From Cristatella mucedo (taxonomy: Eukaryota > Bryozoa > Phylactolaemata > Cristatellidae), in the NCBI GenBank assembly GCA_009760855.2, contig WPIO01000325.1, positions 1 to 64,000 of the forward strand: a stretch of DNA of 64,000 nucleotides, in the 5' to 3' direction. Shown here piece after piece: positions 38,381 to 49,855 of the stretch. A program made the translations under genes and the position numbers. Position 1 is the stretch's first letter. Every line of letters begins with the position of its first letter. Below the pieces are notes generated by a model that worked only from the letters and a program-made list of their open reading frames with translations, did no database searches and had not been told where the DNA came from.

Positions 38381-38569
38381 ATAAGAGGCGGAGATGATGA
38401 GCATGCTGGGACAGAGGAAAGGAGCGGCAACCAGCTTCGCGTGCGGTCTGAACTGCAGCACCCACGTTGGTTCTCCGACTACGTCATGGACTGATCTGTA
38501 CGTCAGGGGACGTACAGTGGGCTACTCGCATTGCAGCTGGAAACTTGTGACCTTAAGGTCAAGGGAGCG
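38381..38569 (+). other. Gypsy B 3' untranslated region and polypurine tract
   Basis: No coding similarity. It ends CTTGTGACCTTAAGGTC then AAGGGAGCG immediately before the LTR, which is the likely polypurine primer site, and is nearly identical to the equivalent place in element A. Confidence 0.7.
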
Positions 38570-38859
38570 TGTGGTCTGATTATATGCAGGCCGGTACTGC
38601 TCCTTCCTTAAACAGCTGTCAGGAGCATCACTGGTGGTGCATAGCTGTGGTCCGCCTGTGGTGTGGTTTGGACAGGCCGGTAACCACAGTCAGATGGTGG
38701 ACTCACCATCGGGGTCGCCAAAAACAGCCGTGGGCGAGGAGGGGGAATCATTGGGGAGAGAGGGGCGAGTGAAGTCGTGCTCCCTCTGCTCTGTAGTAGA
38801 ATAAACTGTTGGTGTTGGTTCTGTGCGGGTGTTCTTCGTGTAAGGCACATCGAAGCACA
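38570..38859 (+). repeat. 3' LTR of Gypsy B (290 bp)
   Basis: Direct repeat of 34516-34807, followed by the CTACC target duplication at 38860-38864. Confidence 0.95.
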
Positions 38860-41339
38860 CTACCCACATCAAGGGTCACACACTCGACCAGATTTTCTCA
38901 TACAACTGCACTTTGTCATCACCAATTATTACCAAGTCCTGCTTATCTGACCACATGCAGATCTCATTCAATCTATAGTGTGTGCCCACATCCTCCTCTA
39001 AAATAACCTGCGAATAAAATAACCTGTGAATCGCGAAACCTCAAGACCCTTGACATCTATGCTGTTTGTGCGAGAATATCTGCTTCACCTCTGCTGCTCA
39101 GTCCTTCCTCCGATCTGTCATCATTGGTAGATAGCTACTACACGACAATAGCTGACACGTTCGACGAGTTTGTACCACTGACAAAGCGCACTGTGCGCCC
39201 CGGCCAAGACGGCCTATGGTTTACCACAGACATTAAACTAGCCAGGTCTACTAAACGAAAGCTTGAAAAAGCATACAAAAGATCCGGACTAACTGTCCAT
39301 CAGCAGGCATATGAAGACTGCTGTAGATCGTACCAATCGATCCTAGCAAAGGCCAAGTCTAGCTTCTATAAAAACATTGTTGAATCACAGATGTGCAATC
39401 TAAAAATGCTGATGTCGACAATAAACCATCCCCTCAACCGTTCCCAGATTAGCTCCTTACCTGATGATCCTTGTGATGATCTAGCCGATCGCTTTTCTCG
39501 ATTCTTTGTGCAGAAGATAGACAAGATAAGGGAATCCATCGCTGCGATGACAACCTCCCCAATAGAATGCGGTTCCTCGGTTCTTGGCTGCACCTCAAAG
39601 TCTGCATTTAAGCAGGTCACTAGTAATCTGGTCCTAAAGTTCGTATCTCAATCAAAGAAGAAAAGTCCTCTGGACCCTATTCCCACCGTCCTGCTCCGAC
39701 GTTGCATTGATCTGCTGCTGCCATGCATAACTAGCATAATATGTCATTAGCCTCAGGTCATGTCCCAGCACCTTTCAAAAAAGCTGTAGTCAGGCCACTT
39801 CTCAAGAAAGCTACACTAGACCTAGAGAACAATAGCAACTACCGCCCAGCCTCCCTTCTATCATTCCTAACAAAGACACTGGAACGGGTCGTGGCAGACC
39901 AGCTGAACTCATATATCGGAACCTCACACCTAGCGAGTAAGTTCCAGTCTGGCTTTAGAGCTAATCACTCCACAGAGTCAGCATTTCTTAGGGTATACAA
40001 CGATCTACTTAGAAATGCAGACATGGGTAGAGTGTCTCTGCTTGTTTTGCTTGATCTTTTGGCAGCTTTTAATACCATCGATCACAAAGTTCTTCTAGAG
40101 CGCCTTTCATCTCGCCTGGGCATCACAGGCACTGCTCTGCAGTGGTTCATGTCTTATCTCAGTGGGTGACTCCAGAGTATTGACGTGAATGGACAAAGAT
40201 GATCTGAAGTACCTCTGAAATATGGAGTACCAGTAGGGCTAGGGTGCTCCGTGATAGGTCTGGTTCTTTTCACGGTTGATACTCTCCCTCTTGCTGATGT
40301 GATTGCCAAGCACAATCTAGGCTTTCACCTCTAAGCGGATGACACTCACTTGTACCTTTGCTTTGATCCCTCCCAGCCTTCGAGCACCTCAAATTCTCTC
40401 AACTCACTTGCTGCATGCATTGATAACGTCCGCACATGGATGGCGGCCAATTTTCTAAAACTAAACGATGATAAAACTAACTTACTAGGTATGGGCAAAC
40501 CCAGTGTGACTCAGAGATTGGAAAGGCTAACTCTCAAAACTGGCTCTGCCAGCATATCTCCTGTTAAATCAGCTCGGAATCCAGGTCTTATATTCCAAAG
40601 TGACCTCTCGTTGGACGACCATATCAGCTCCACAGTCAAATCCGCCTATTTTCAGCTTCATAACATTGCTAAAATCCGGGCTTGTTTAGATAAAGATACC
40701 ACGTCCAAGTTGGTCCACGCATTCGTGACATCACGTCTCGACTTCTGAAAGTCACTGCTTACTGGCCTACCAGCATGAGCGATCAGGCGATTGCAGCTGG
40801 TGCAAAACTCTGCAGCTAGGCTTTTCTGTCGTGAGCGTCGCAGTTGCCACATTACTCCACTTCTCGCCGACCTGCACTGGCTACCAGTCAAGCAACGGAT
40901 TGACTTCAAGGTTGTGACGCTCACTTTTAGGTCCCTTCATTCTATGGCTCCAGCCTATCTCTCAGATATACTACCACATCAAGCCAAGCATCGTACCACC
41001 CGCTTTTCGGAATCCAACAGTCTAGAAATTCCTCGTACAAATCTTAAATCCTTTGGAGACCGTGCATTTAGTTCGTATGCTCCCAACGCCTGGAACTCCC
41101 TCCCAACCTGACCTGACCACATTTAGAAGAAACATAAAGATACACCTATTTAGGTCAGCATTTAGTGGGCCCCTGTGATTCGTCCTTGATGTGCTTATGG
41201 GTGCTGACACTGTGCATGGTGCCACTAACCACATTTGCATGCTGACCCTGTGCATGTCACCCCAAACCATAATATTCTTTTCGTTTGTTTTTCAAGCATG
41301 ATTTTACTTACCATTCAATTGCATTTCACTTTGCAGCAA

Positions 41340-41395
41340 ATGTGAAGCGCCTAGAAAGAGATTACCAAGTGCATTATTATTATTATTATTTTTAT
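41340..41395 (+). repeat. 3' stem-loop and ATT tail of the L2-like LINE
   Basis: GTGAAGCGCCTAGAAAGAG then CAAGTGCATT and an ATT-repeat. In other copies (44510-44565) the stem is complete: AAAGCGCC pairs with GGCGCTTT, with CTAGAGAGAG/CTCTGAG in between. The LINE reverse transcriptase presumably recognises this tail. Confidence 0.75.
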
Positions 41396-41398
41396 TAC

Positions 41399-41672
41399 GC
41401 AACGACAACTACTCTCCTACTTCCCGCTATGGCACATCTTTTTCTGAGGTCCTGAGCTACTACTTCTATGCTACTCACTACCTCAGCTGCTCTCCTGACT
41501 CTGCTATGCTTCCCACTTTTTCTTTGTTGCGTGAGGCGAAGTATGATGGCTACCGAATGCGTACCGAAAGCCGATTAGGCTGTGACTGGGCTATACAAAA
41601 CTCTCCTGCCTAACACCCGCATGGTCTTTATGACTTTTGTGGAGTGACAGACGGAGTTACATTACATTAAAT
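41399..41672 (+). mobile_element. 3' end fragment of LINE family 2
   Basis: Directly after the L2 tail begins GCAACGACAACTACTC, the plus-strand equivalent of the 3' part of the fragments at 12351-12610 and 42661-42930. It ends in TTACATTACATTAA. It is probably an insertion into or next to the ATT tail of the preceding LINE. Confidence 0.85.
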
Positions 41673-42044
41673 TGCCCAAGTCTAGCCTGAAAAAGGAATG
41701 TCAGCATCGCCATTTGGTATTACGAATTTGATTATGCCTATATCTTAGCAAGCAGGGAGGGAGAGCCACAGCAGCTATTCTAAAGGAGCGAAGCCCAGTT
41801 GTTTTTATGGTCTTGCTGGAGTTGGTGTGCTCCTGAGCGTTCGAGACCGAAAACAGGTTTCGCTTTGAATAAGCTATGGAGATTGATCCGGCCTACACCC
41901 ACTTAGTCTTCATGGCATTATGTGCTAGAACGGATGAAGGTATGCATATTTGTATATATGGGTGTTTGAAAATTATTCTAATTTTACATTAGCATCATGC
42001 CAGCTATCGACCTCACTCGTTCACCACCAATGGACCTCATCTTT
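41673..42044. other. No recognisable feature
   Basis: About 370 bases of single-copy-looking DNA. I see no gene, RNA or repeat in it. Confidence 0.5.
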
Positions 42045-42405
42045 GTAGGCTCCCAAAGCCTGGAACTCCCTCCCGACTTGCATCAGAGCATCCCCTGACT
42101 TGATCAAATTTAAAAAGAACCTAAAAACACAACTATATAGGACAGCATTTAGGGGGTTCCTTTGATTCGCTATTCACGTGTTTATGCGTGCTGACACTGA
42201 TAATGCCGCCACTAACCACATTTGCATGATGACCCTGTGCATTTCAATCCTAATCGCGTTGTTCATGTTGTTTATCGAGCATGAAATTACTTACGCTTCA
42301 ATCGCGTTTGTCTTTGCTGTTTTTGTAAAGCGCCAAGGAAGAGATTGACTTCTATGAAGGCGCTTTATCAAGTGCATTTTTATTGTTAATGTTATTATTA
42401 AGCGA
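42045..42405 (+). mobile_element. 3' end fragment of the L2-like LINE
   Basis: It begins near GGCTCCCAAAGCCTGGAACTC, encoding the A-W-N-S-L-P end of ORF2. It then follows the 3' untranslated region found at 41080-41395 and ends in the AAAGCGCC/GGCGCTTT stem and a TTATTA tail. Confidence 0.85.
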
Positions 42406-42469
42406 ATGCTATTGGCTACCACTTTCTCGCCAAAAGACAGCCCGCCTTGCATCCGCTCGAGAAAACTAG

Positions 42470-42660
42470 GAATATAATAATAATAACACATTTGTTAAAG
42501 CAGAGAACTCAAAGAACTCAGAGAACCCAATCTCTATCTAAGGGCTTCACATTTGCTGCAAGGGAAATGCGATCGAATGAGCTGTGGTATCACCCTACAC
42601 AAAACGACAAGAATGACATTGTTAGGGGTGGCATACCAGGGGTCAGCATGCAAGTGTAGT
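42470..42660 (-). mobile_element. 3' end fragment of the L2-like LINE, reverse orientation
   Basis: It starts with TAATAATAATAACAC, the reversed tail, then GAGAACCCAATCTC and CTTCACATTTGCTGCAAGG, ending GGGGTCAGCATGCAAG. This is the reverse complement of the 44395-44570 type of 3' end. Confidence 0.7.
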
Positions 42661-43200
42661 CAGTAATGTAATGTATCTCCGTCAGCAACTCCACAAAGTC
42701 ATAAAGACCATGTGGGTGTTAGGCAGGAGAGTTTTGTATAGCACACTCACAGCCTAAGCGGCTTTCGGTACGCATTCGGTAGCCAACAGACTTCGTCTCA
42801 CGCAACAAAGAGAAAGTGGGAAGCATAGCAGAGTTAGGAGAGCAGTTGAGGTAGTGAGTAGCATAGAAGTAGCAGTTCAGGACCGCTGAAAAAGATGTGC
42901 CATAGTCGGCAGTTGGAGAGTAGATGTCGTTGCGTACGAATTGTGGAAGCGAGTTCCACAGTTTAGGACCTGCAGAGCTAAAGCTTCTGTCGCCAACTGT
43001 CTTTAAGCGGAGGAATGGGACAGCTAATTTATTGTCCACATAGAACCTGAGGGCGCGAACAGGCTGGAACTGATGCAGCAGTTCAGCTAGGTATGAAGGA
43101 GCCAAACCGTGGCGTTGTGGGTCAGCGTAAGAACTTTGCTCTGTATCCTTTGCTCAACCGGCAACCATTCTAGCTCTTTCAGCAAAGGAGTCACTTGCAT
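42661..43200 (-). mobile_element. 3' fragment of LINE family 2, reverse orientation
   Basis: It is nearly identical to 12351-12900. The minus strand encodes YLAELLHQFQPVRALRFYV, LKTVGDRSFSSAGPKLWNSL and a 3' untranslated region, ending in the ATGTAATGTAT-type tail at 42661. Confidence 0.9.
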
Positions 43201-43260
43201 GCTGTAGAGATGCAGGCTAAGTAAAATGTATGCGACAATCTTGAAAAAAAGAAAAGGCTT

Positions 43261-43345
43261 TTAATTATAATAATAATAATGCACTTGATAAAGCGCCCTC
43301 AGAGAATTTAATCTCTCTCTAGGCGCTTTAGAAAATGCTACGAAC
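43261..43345 (-). mobile_element. L2-like LINE tail, reverse orientation
   Basis: TAATAATAATAATGCACTTG, then AAAGCGCCCTCAGAGAA and TCTCTCTAGGCGCTTT: the complete 3' stem-loop in reverse complement. Confidence 0.85.
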
Positions 43346-44374
43346 TCGCTCGGCATTTTAATTGACACTAGATGCTCTTGAAAGACTCTGCACGAACCAT
43401 CGCCAGAATTGCCGTGCTGTGCATCCGAGGCGCTAATTGTCAGTCGCTTGAGAAAATTAAGAGATCTCAATACAGTCAGTGAGAGTATGCAGACATTCGG
43501 ATTTGCAGGTCATAGCCGAGTGGTATGGTCGAGCTTTCAACGGAAGAATTTGAAAAATCCCAGACTATTTCTGAGTGTCTGCAAATACAACCTGTTTTGA
43601 GTTTTCTCCAACGCATCAGGAATAAATAACTATTGCGACCTTGGTGAACCACCTACTGACTCGATCGTTTGCGATGTGCTGGAACTAGTCAGTGTTCGCT
43701 TAGTCTGCCAAGGCCCGCAGTCTCAATGCTAACCGGATTCATATTTCCTGTAATTTTCCTAATGGTTCGAAAGAGAGCCGAAAACGTACGTAAGGCTTAA
43801 ATAGAATGACAAGGCAGTTTTACTTCGACTTCGAGAATCATCGATTAAACGCTATAGTTCTTTGCTGTGCAGAAAATGAAAATATTTGAGGACAAGATAT
43901 GGCAAGGTCTACAAATGAGCGCCCCTTGACCTGCTGCAGTTTTTCAGTAGACAGCTTCACCAGTCGCAAGCATTAGCGAGCCACCGATGAGGCTTCTGAC
44001 CAGGTGCTGCGATCGGTTCAACGCCAGCTACTGGGAATTGCGAAGTGCATATCGTGCAAAGGCCGGCTGCCAAATAGGCAGGCCTCTTTCCAGGGCACTT
44101 CCTCGTTGCGCTTTTCACTCGATGCAATTTTACTTCTGTAATTCTAGAAACACTCACGGGAAAGTCGCGATCAGTGCTGTAACGTCGGCTAGCCTCTTTA
44201 CTGTGACAATATACTTGGCTTCTGTCCTCAAGAATCGTCGACATTAGGAGAGTAGTCGCATTTTCCAGGCCTTAGCGCTTAGATGAAAATGTCGATCTAG
44301 ACAAGAGCCTTTTGAAATTCCGGGAGTTGGAGATTGTTGAAATGATTCGCAAGACTGCCAAACAATGAGCGAGA
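43346..44374. other. No recognisable feature
   Basis: About 1 kb without a recognised gene or repeat. Frames of up to 95 codons on both strands (for example 43957-44247) overlap each other, lack any family motif and look like chance. Confidence 0.5.
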
Positions 44375-44580
44375 TAAATCAACGGTTGGCATGCCGACCC
44401 TGTGCATGTCACCCCAAACAATGTTATTCATTTTGCTTGTTTATCAAGCATGATTTCAGCATGATTTTGCTCACCGTTTAATTGCATTTCCTTTTGCAGC
44501 AAATGTAAAGCGCCTAGAGAGAGATTGAGTTCTCTGAGGGCGCTTTATAAAGTGTATTATGATTATTAATAGTATTAATT
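44375..44580 (+). mobile_element. 3' end fragment of the L2-like LINE
   Basis: GGCATGCCGACCCTGTGCAT through TTTGCAGCAAATG and the full AAAGCGCC...GGCGCTTT stem, ending in a TTATTAATAGTATTA tail. A short internal duplication (AGCATGATTT twice) is present at about 44445-44470. Confidence 0.85.
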
Positions 44581-46052
44581 GTTATGGGTGTCAATTAGAA
44601 AGGACATGCTGACGAGATATTTAACTAATTTTAAAGCGTAACATGTACTCTCATTGTTGAAATTGAACGTTGAATGGTGCAGGTAATAGTTAAATAGTTA
44701 TGGGTAGGCTTTTATCAGTACGTTGTTTTTTTACGTATTCGTACGCTGCTGAGAGTATCTCTCAGTGGAGCGGTTAACAATGAAGAACCTGGCAGCAATA
44801 TTCGGTACTTTGAAGGCCAAGGCATGCGGACCGGTGAGTCGCTGAGGCGAAGATTTAGCACAGCTGTACGGTTGCTGAATTCTCTATAATTTCTAAATTT
44901 AATTTGCCGCGATGTTTTGCCTGGGTAGACGCCGTTTCCGCGACTTTTCGTTAGTGCAACATCCCAGTATGCTGACGACCGTGCGGTTTTTTAGACCGCT
45001 CCACCTTGCGGCCGTTCGCCTTCTCATGTCCTCTCCAGACATCCTAATGCTGACGTCTGTTCTAGAACTCACTTTTAAAAGCCGACGAGATAAGGGCCGA
45101 GCAAGCGAGATACACGCCCGCTTGACGGGGGGGGGGGCAAACTAGGTCGCTCGCGTGTTTAAACTGTACCGTGACTGTAATCTCACTATAACCACACCTG
45201 CGGCGTTCAACGCAGAGCTACAAAGCTTTAGTTTTAGACTGAAACCCAAGCGTGATCGAGCCAAATCCTGAAGCACAGTACACATGAATGTGCATATTTA
45301 TAATCTCAGATTTTATCGCCAACTGCTATCGTTATGTCTGCTGCGGTCGGCGACCATAGAGCCTATACCCTGCACGTAACTTAAGCCGCTTTTGAAGGTT
45401 GAGTCTTTCTTTTTTCCTGATTCTGTCCTGCTCCGATCTTCAGTCATGAGTACTGTCGGTTTTCCTTTAAGCCTTGCTTCGTCCATAGTCCATCCTCAGA
45501 GTGATCGTGGTAAAATTACTATTGCTGGGAAGGTAAAAGAATGACTCTCAAAGATGCACCTCTTAGTTAATTTTAATGTTCTGCAACTGTCTAAATCGCC
45601 CGATCCCCCATTATGTGATATTGCGCATTTTTAGTGTCCTACAAACTAGGACTCTCGCCGAACGCTTCAGTGATTAGGTCGGTCGAGTCCACCCCCATAT
45701 GCTTTGAAATGCAATGAAGTGTGCTCTTAGCAGCGCCTATGATTAGTCGTTTGTGCAGGTTTGCCTGAGTCTTGGTCAACACGTAGAACCACGTTTAGCT
45801 CTGAGTCAACCTGGGTCAACCCTATGCAAGGCAGAAGTAGATAACAAGTGCTGATTACCAACGTTATTGGTCCGGAGCACTACCTTTAAAGTATTTGAAA
45901 TGGAAATTACTAAAAGTACATTTTTAGAACGATACCACTTTTCGTCGCTGGAAAAAAACGGTTATACACAGCTGTCTGCCCAGGCTGTAAGACATTTTCC
46001 ACTGGGGTATGACGATTTCCCCTATCTTGATGAATGCATAACTGAGAATACA
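44581..46052. other. No recognisable gene; contains a G-run
   Basis: About 1.5 kb with no recognised protein, RNA or known repeat. A homopolymer G-run of at least nine bases lies at about 45127-45137. Short open frames here carry no motif. Confidence 0.5.
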
Positions 46053-46053
46053 G

Positions 46054-46095
<42 letters not shown>

Positions 46096-46106
46096 ATATA
46101 TATATT
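46053..46106. repeat. (AT)n(GT)n(AT)n microsatellite
   Basis: Alternating AT from 46053, then GT from 46080 to about 46095, then AT again to 46106, directly at the left edge of the first macrosatellite unit. Alternating purine-pyrimidine DNA of this kind can adopt Z-form or cruciform structures. Confidence 0.95.
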
Positions 46107-46680
46107 CAGCCTTGTTTTGCGGATGCTACGACAAGGCTGACATGGACCTCAGTTTTTTCAGCTTGCTGCTTTGCAAATGGAAGACTGCAATGCATTTACC
46201 TAATTGTAACTATTGTAATGTTTATACTAATATATTGCATACCGCCCTCAGAGAACTGATTCTCTTTCCAGGTACTTAACAGATGCATTACGTAAAGCAT
46301 CAAATGACACGGAAAGCAGCAAATGATATGCCGTGGCACCTGCAGGCATCAGGCACAGTGTAGGTGGATGAATTCACATGACAGACCAATTTCAATGACC
46401 CGTCGAATGCTTTGATAAACGGATTTGCATCTAGCTTGTTTTAAGTGTCGTCCCTGTCAGTTGCCCAGCACTCGGTCGTCAAGATGGGGTCTGCTGACCA
46501 CGAATACCTCGCTAGGCGCTTGCACAGGCCCATGTGGGAGGCTGCAAACAACTCTCTGAGGTCTCTGTGGAAGTCGCTGTGGTGTTATGCATCTACGGAC
46601 AGAAATATCACTCGAATGGGTAGAGAAGCACTAAATCTGCGCCATATAGGCTAAGCCCGATATGCCCTCAAGACAGTTGT

Positions 46681-46770
46681 GACACATGAGGTTAGCGGCT
46701 CATGCGGCTGTTTTCCATGGTCTGGTCCCCAGGTTGTGGGTTCTAATCCTGGAGAGAGCGATTCTTCATT
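46681..46770 (+). repeat. tRNA-like segment in unit 1
   Basis: GGTTAGCGGCTCATGCGGCTG followed by TGGTCCCCAGGTTGTGGGTTCTAATCC. The GGTTCTAATCC part fits a Pol III B box and the first part resembles an A box. It matches 49776, 54885 and 62712. Confidence 0.6.
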
Positions 46771-47314
46771 GCTGCTGGAAGCGGCATTAATAGCCATAAA
46801 GTCTCTATGCAGAAGTGGCTGCTAAATTGGCTCGAGCTTGCTTACTATTTCCCCGTTCGGACACAACTGGGATGCAAACGCAGCACTCGTAAAGGACAGT
46901 AGAAGTCTCCACCCACACAGGACGACTACTGTGATGTGGCGGTGCCATAATCTTGTATCGCAGCTAGCGAACGATACGGTACAGTACCTGTGAAAGCACA
47001 AAAGAGAAGAGTGACACATGCAGGAACGCTGTAACCCTAGCTTGGATACATAATTGACAAAACGGCCGCCTGATGGGCATTTAAGCGATGCACGTGCGAG
47101 TCGGTGGCAGAAAGTTATAATCAGCTCAACTGCCAATGCTGCACGTCTCGAATCAAATCTACCAGCCTATCTCACGGGGCCGGCTTTTTATGCGGCTACG
47201 TCCACAAGCTATCGCGAGACCGCATCATCACAAATAAGAGTCACCCGCCACAATCAGGGTCGCGTTGCCCGCCCAGCCGTATTAGATATGCAGACCATGA
47301 AGCCCTGGAGCCGG

Positions 47315-47520
47315 CGAAGACGAAACCGAGGCTCTACCAAGACCAAGGCTCGACCGAGACCGATGCTGAACCGAGGATGACGCTTGACCAAGACCAAGGC
47401 TCGACCGAGGCTAAGGCTCGAACGAGACCGAAGGTCGACTATGATTGAGGCTCGACCGGACCGAGGCTCAACCGTGACTGCGGCTCGACCGTGACTGAAG
47501 CTCGACCCATGACCGATGTT
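47315..47520 (+). repeat. 17-bp minisatellite array 1 (short, diverged)
   Basis: About a dozen diverged copies of a unit close to GAGGCTCGACCGAGACC. Confidence 0.9.
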
Positions 47521-48903
47521 TGACTGTGATGAGCGGAATGTAAAAATTGTGCTTTGAGGTCAAAATCCTGTCGCCTACTTCTAGCGTGGCAGCCAGTAAC
47601 AGGGGTTTCGGCGGCGCTGCAAGTTTTGCTGCAGACACAGTACATTCCGAGCACAGCTTCGTGCCTCGGGTGTGCCCTAGCAGCTTACTTATTAGATTTC
47701 ATCGAACCGGCAGCCATCGCAATTGGCCTGAATCTGCTCGGCGTCCGTTTACAGACACTGAGTCTACGTTTAGTACGACAGAATATTTTTTAGTATTGCA
47801 CATTTATAAGTTATCACGGTACAGTATATACATTATTAAAATTAATAAAAATTGTGTACATTGAACGTGAAATTCTCAGTATTTTATATAAAATATCTAA
47901 ATAAAGTGTAGCGTTCACCTTTAATTTAATTTTTGACTTGCTTAAACGCCGTTAAAGCCGCGTGTACAGTTGTTAATGCTCACAGCCCACCTTTTGGTAA
48001 AGCTGCAAAGCTTCTCATGGCGATCGGTGACTTGGTGTCATTTAACGCTTTGCATTGATTTACGTAGGAATGGTTACAAGATCGACGGGGCTTTAGGGGA
48101 ATGGGGGAAGACGACGGGTGCGCCAGCCACCCAGTGGATTCGGCCACAGGACTGGGCATCGGTCGATCGCCTGGACAGAAGGGCAGGATCGGCCAACAGC
48201 ATCGACTTTAAAATGACTGCCTACCCCTTACCACATGAAGGCCCCGACGCACAAACCCTCGGCTTCATCGCCCGTGGAGACGACGACCCGACCTCTTGGC
48301 TGTACTTCTCGCTCGGATTGCTCGCTTGCTCACTTCTAGCGTCGTCGATAGCTCTCCGTCTGATCGAGGGGCTCTTACGCCCACTAGAGAGCGGGCGAGC
48401 ATGCCTGCTTGCAATGGTCGATTAGAGGCCAACAAACGTGGTAAATACAAGCAGGGCTCGCAATTTAATCTACTTTCTCGCTCAGCTCGTGCCGCCCTGC
48501 CACCCTATTTAAGCGCTTCGCGAAACTTGGATCAACTAGCAAGCGCTTTGTGCACGGATCACCGAATTGCAGATCAATCGCACACGAGCTAGTGCACACA
48601 AGCTGAGGTCGCCACTTCTCACGTGAATCTCGAGCTAGCAGTGGGTGCCGCATGGATTAGTGTGAGTGCAACGATCAGCTCAGCTCCGCGATCGTTCTTT
48701 TTATCTCAGCGTTCACAGGCTGGTGCTTCACCTTTAACGACGCTTAAAAACACCTTAAATAACTGTGAATGACAAAAAGAAGGCGAAGACCTGAGTGTCA
48801 CACCTTTTAGTGGTAGAACATTTTTGGGCGGCTGGGTGCAGTGTCGAACAATGACCATGTTTCACAACGGATGAATCAGGAGGAAAGAGAGACTAGTAGG
48901 CAG

Positions 48904-48905
<2 letters not shown>

Positions 48906-48983
<78 letters not shown>

Positions 48984-48999
48984 GAGAGAGAGAGAGAGG
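48906..48999. repeat. (GA)n microsatellite
   Basis: About 94 bases of almost uninterrupted GA, at the end of unit 1. In the other units the same place holds only irregular purine-rich sequence (53950-54110, 58660-58800, 61800-61950), so the run has expanded here. Confidence 0.97.
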
Positions 49000-49775
49000 G
49001 AAAGAGATAGATAGTGAGCCCTGACCGGAGGATACCAACCACCAGACAAAGCATCGATATGGGCTATCCTCCTATCTCCGCGGTTCCTCGCACCTCCCAA
49101 CTAGGTGTCGCTTAACTTCCTTAGCGGGCTCATGGCGGTCGCCAACTGGGCGACGGCGGCCGCTGCCTGAATTACGCGATTTCGCTTTCTCCTTACATTA
49201 GGTAATTCAGCCTTGTGTTGCGGAAGTCACGACAAGGCTGACACGGACCTCAGTTTTTTCAGCTTGTCCCTTCGCAAATGGACTGACGGTAACGCCTTTT
49301 TTAATTAATAATAATAATACTAATAAATTGTAAACCACCGTCAGAGAACTGATTCCCTTTCCAGGCACTTTACAGATGCTGTACGTAAAGCAGCAAATTA
49401 CACGGAAAGCAGAAAATGGTATGCCGTAGCACCCACAGGCATCAGGCTCAGTGTAGGCGAGTAAATTCACACGAAAGAAAAATCTTGAGACCTATCGAAT
49501 CCTTCAATAAACAGATGGTTTCTTCCTTGTTTTTCAGTGTCGTCTCTGTCAGCTGCCGCCGACTCGGTCGTCAAGATGAGGCCCACTGGCCACAAATAGC
49601 TCGGTAGGCGCGTGCACAGGAATGTGAGTGCGGCCGTAAAGAGCTCTCTGGGGTGCCTCTGGACGTCGCTGTGTTGTTATGCAGCTTCGGACATTAATGT
49701 CACTTGAAAGGGCACAAAAGCACGAAATCTGAGCCTTATAAGCAATGCCTAATGTGCCTTCGAGACTGTTGTAAC

Positions 49776-49855
49776 ACACGTGTCGAGCAGCTTAAGCGGC
49801 TGCTTTACACGGCCTGGTCCCTAGGTCGAGGGTTCGAATCCTGTAGTGGGCGATT
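49776..49855 (+). repeat. tRNA-like segment in unit 2
   Basis: GAGCAGCTTAAGCGGCTGC, then CTAGGTCGAGGGTTCGAATC. This is the best B-box match of the four copies and resembles the D-arm and T-arm of a long-variable-arm tRNA. No closed acceptor stem is seen, so it is not called as a tRNA gene. Confidence 0.65.

Larger units (their letters stand above)
34516..38859 (+). mobile_element. Complete Ty3/Gypsy element B with LTRs and target duplication CTACC
   Basis: LTRs at 34516-34807 and 38570-38859 start TGTGGTCTG and end GAAGCACA. CTACC is present on both sides (34511-34515 and 38860-38864), a five-base target duplication. The interior holds gag and pol in the usual Gypsy order on the plus strand. 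The target is the endonuclease region of a LINE. Its gag and pol are clearly related to element A, and both elements share the sequence after the 5' LTR (AGCTATTTCT) and before the 3' LTR (CTTGTGACC...AAGGGAGCG). Their LTR bodies differ. Confidence 0.97.
34027..41111 (+). pseudogene. LINE ORF2: endonuclease and reverse transcriptase, split by Gypsy B
   Basis: The endonuclease part (34027-34515) shows ISENGIDLLALIKTWLK, SGVAIIVRL and VAVVYRPQGT; it is broken by the Gypsy insertion and resumes at 38865 with KGHTLDQIFSYN and LSDHMQISFNL. The linker lies at 39124-39750 (YYTTIADTFDEFVPLTKRTV, KLARSTKRKLEKAYKRS, KKSPLDPIPTVLL). Reverse transcriptase follows, from [20 protein letters not shown] (39826) through [16 protein letters not shown]. 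The catalytic box reads stop-ADDTHLYL near 40336, with the Tyr codon lost. The C-terminus (YLSDILPHQAKHRTTRFSES, FGDRAFSSYAPNAWNSLP) ends at 41109. There are multiple stops and shifts. The family is CR1/L2-like from the D-x-S-D-H, NYRP-x-S and A-W-N-S-L-P blocks. Confidence 0.9.
33600..41395 (+). mobile_element. CR1/L2-like LINE copy, split by Gypsy B
   Basis: Both sides of the LTR element belong to one non-LTR retrotransposon. The left side has a possible ORF1 remnant and the start of an apurinic-type endonuclease. The right side has the end of that endonuclease, the reverse transcriptase, a 3' untranslated region with an AAGCGCCTAGA stem and an (ATT)n tail at about 41375-41395. Without the insertion its length is about 3.4 kb, close to a full CR1/L2 element, although the far 5' end cannot be defined. 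Several stops and frameshifts show it is inactive. Confidence 0.88.
46105..49205 (+). repeat. Composite macrosatellite unit 1
   Basis: The unit starts TTCAGCCTTGTTTTGCGG. Its parts in order are: a conserved leader with GACAAGGCTGACATGGACC; a tRNA-like stretch (46681-46770); a segment with ACGACTACTGTG; the 17-bp minisatellite array (47315-47520); a CGGCTCAATT-like segment, degraded here; the ACACTGAGTCTACGTTTAGT area; an A/T-rich piece with AAATAAAGTGTAG; a segment with CACCCAGTGGATTCGGCC; and the GGCGGCTGG block next to a GA microsatellite. The same parts recur in the same order in the later units. Confidence 0.85.

Noticed and set aside
43957-44247. Overlapping 86- and 95-codon frames on opposite strands
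   Set aside because: No motif, no start context and no second copy; probably chance.
47970-48425. 151-codon open frame in macrosatellite unit 1
   Set aside because: The equivalent places in other units (53340, 57810, 60990) do not keep the frame and there is no protein motif.
49776-49855. Functional tRNA gene
   Set aside because: D-arm and T-arm-like sequences are present, but there is no closing acceptor stem and the copies are diverged. Called as tRNA-like repeat only.
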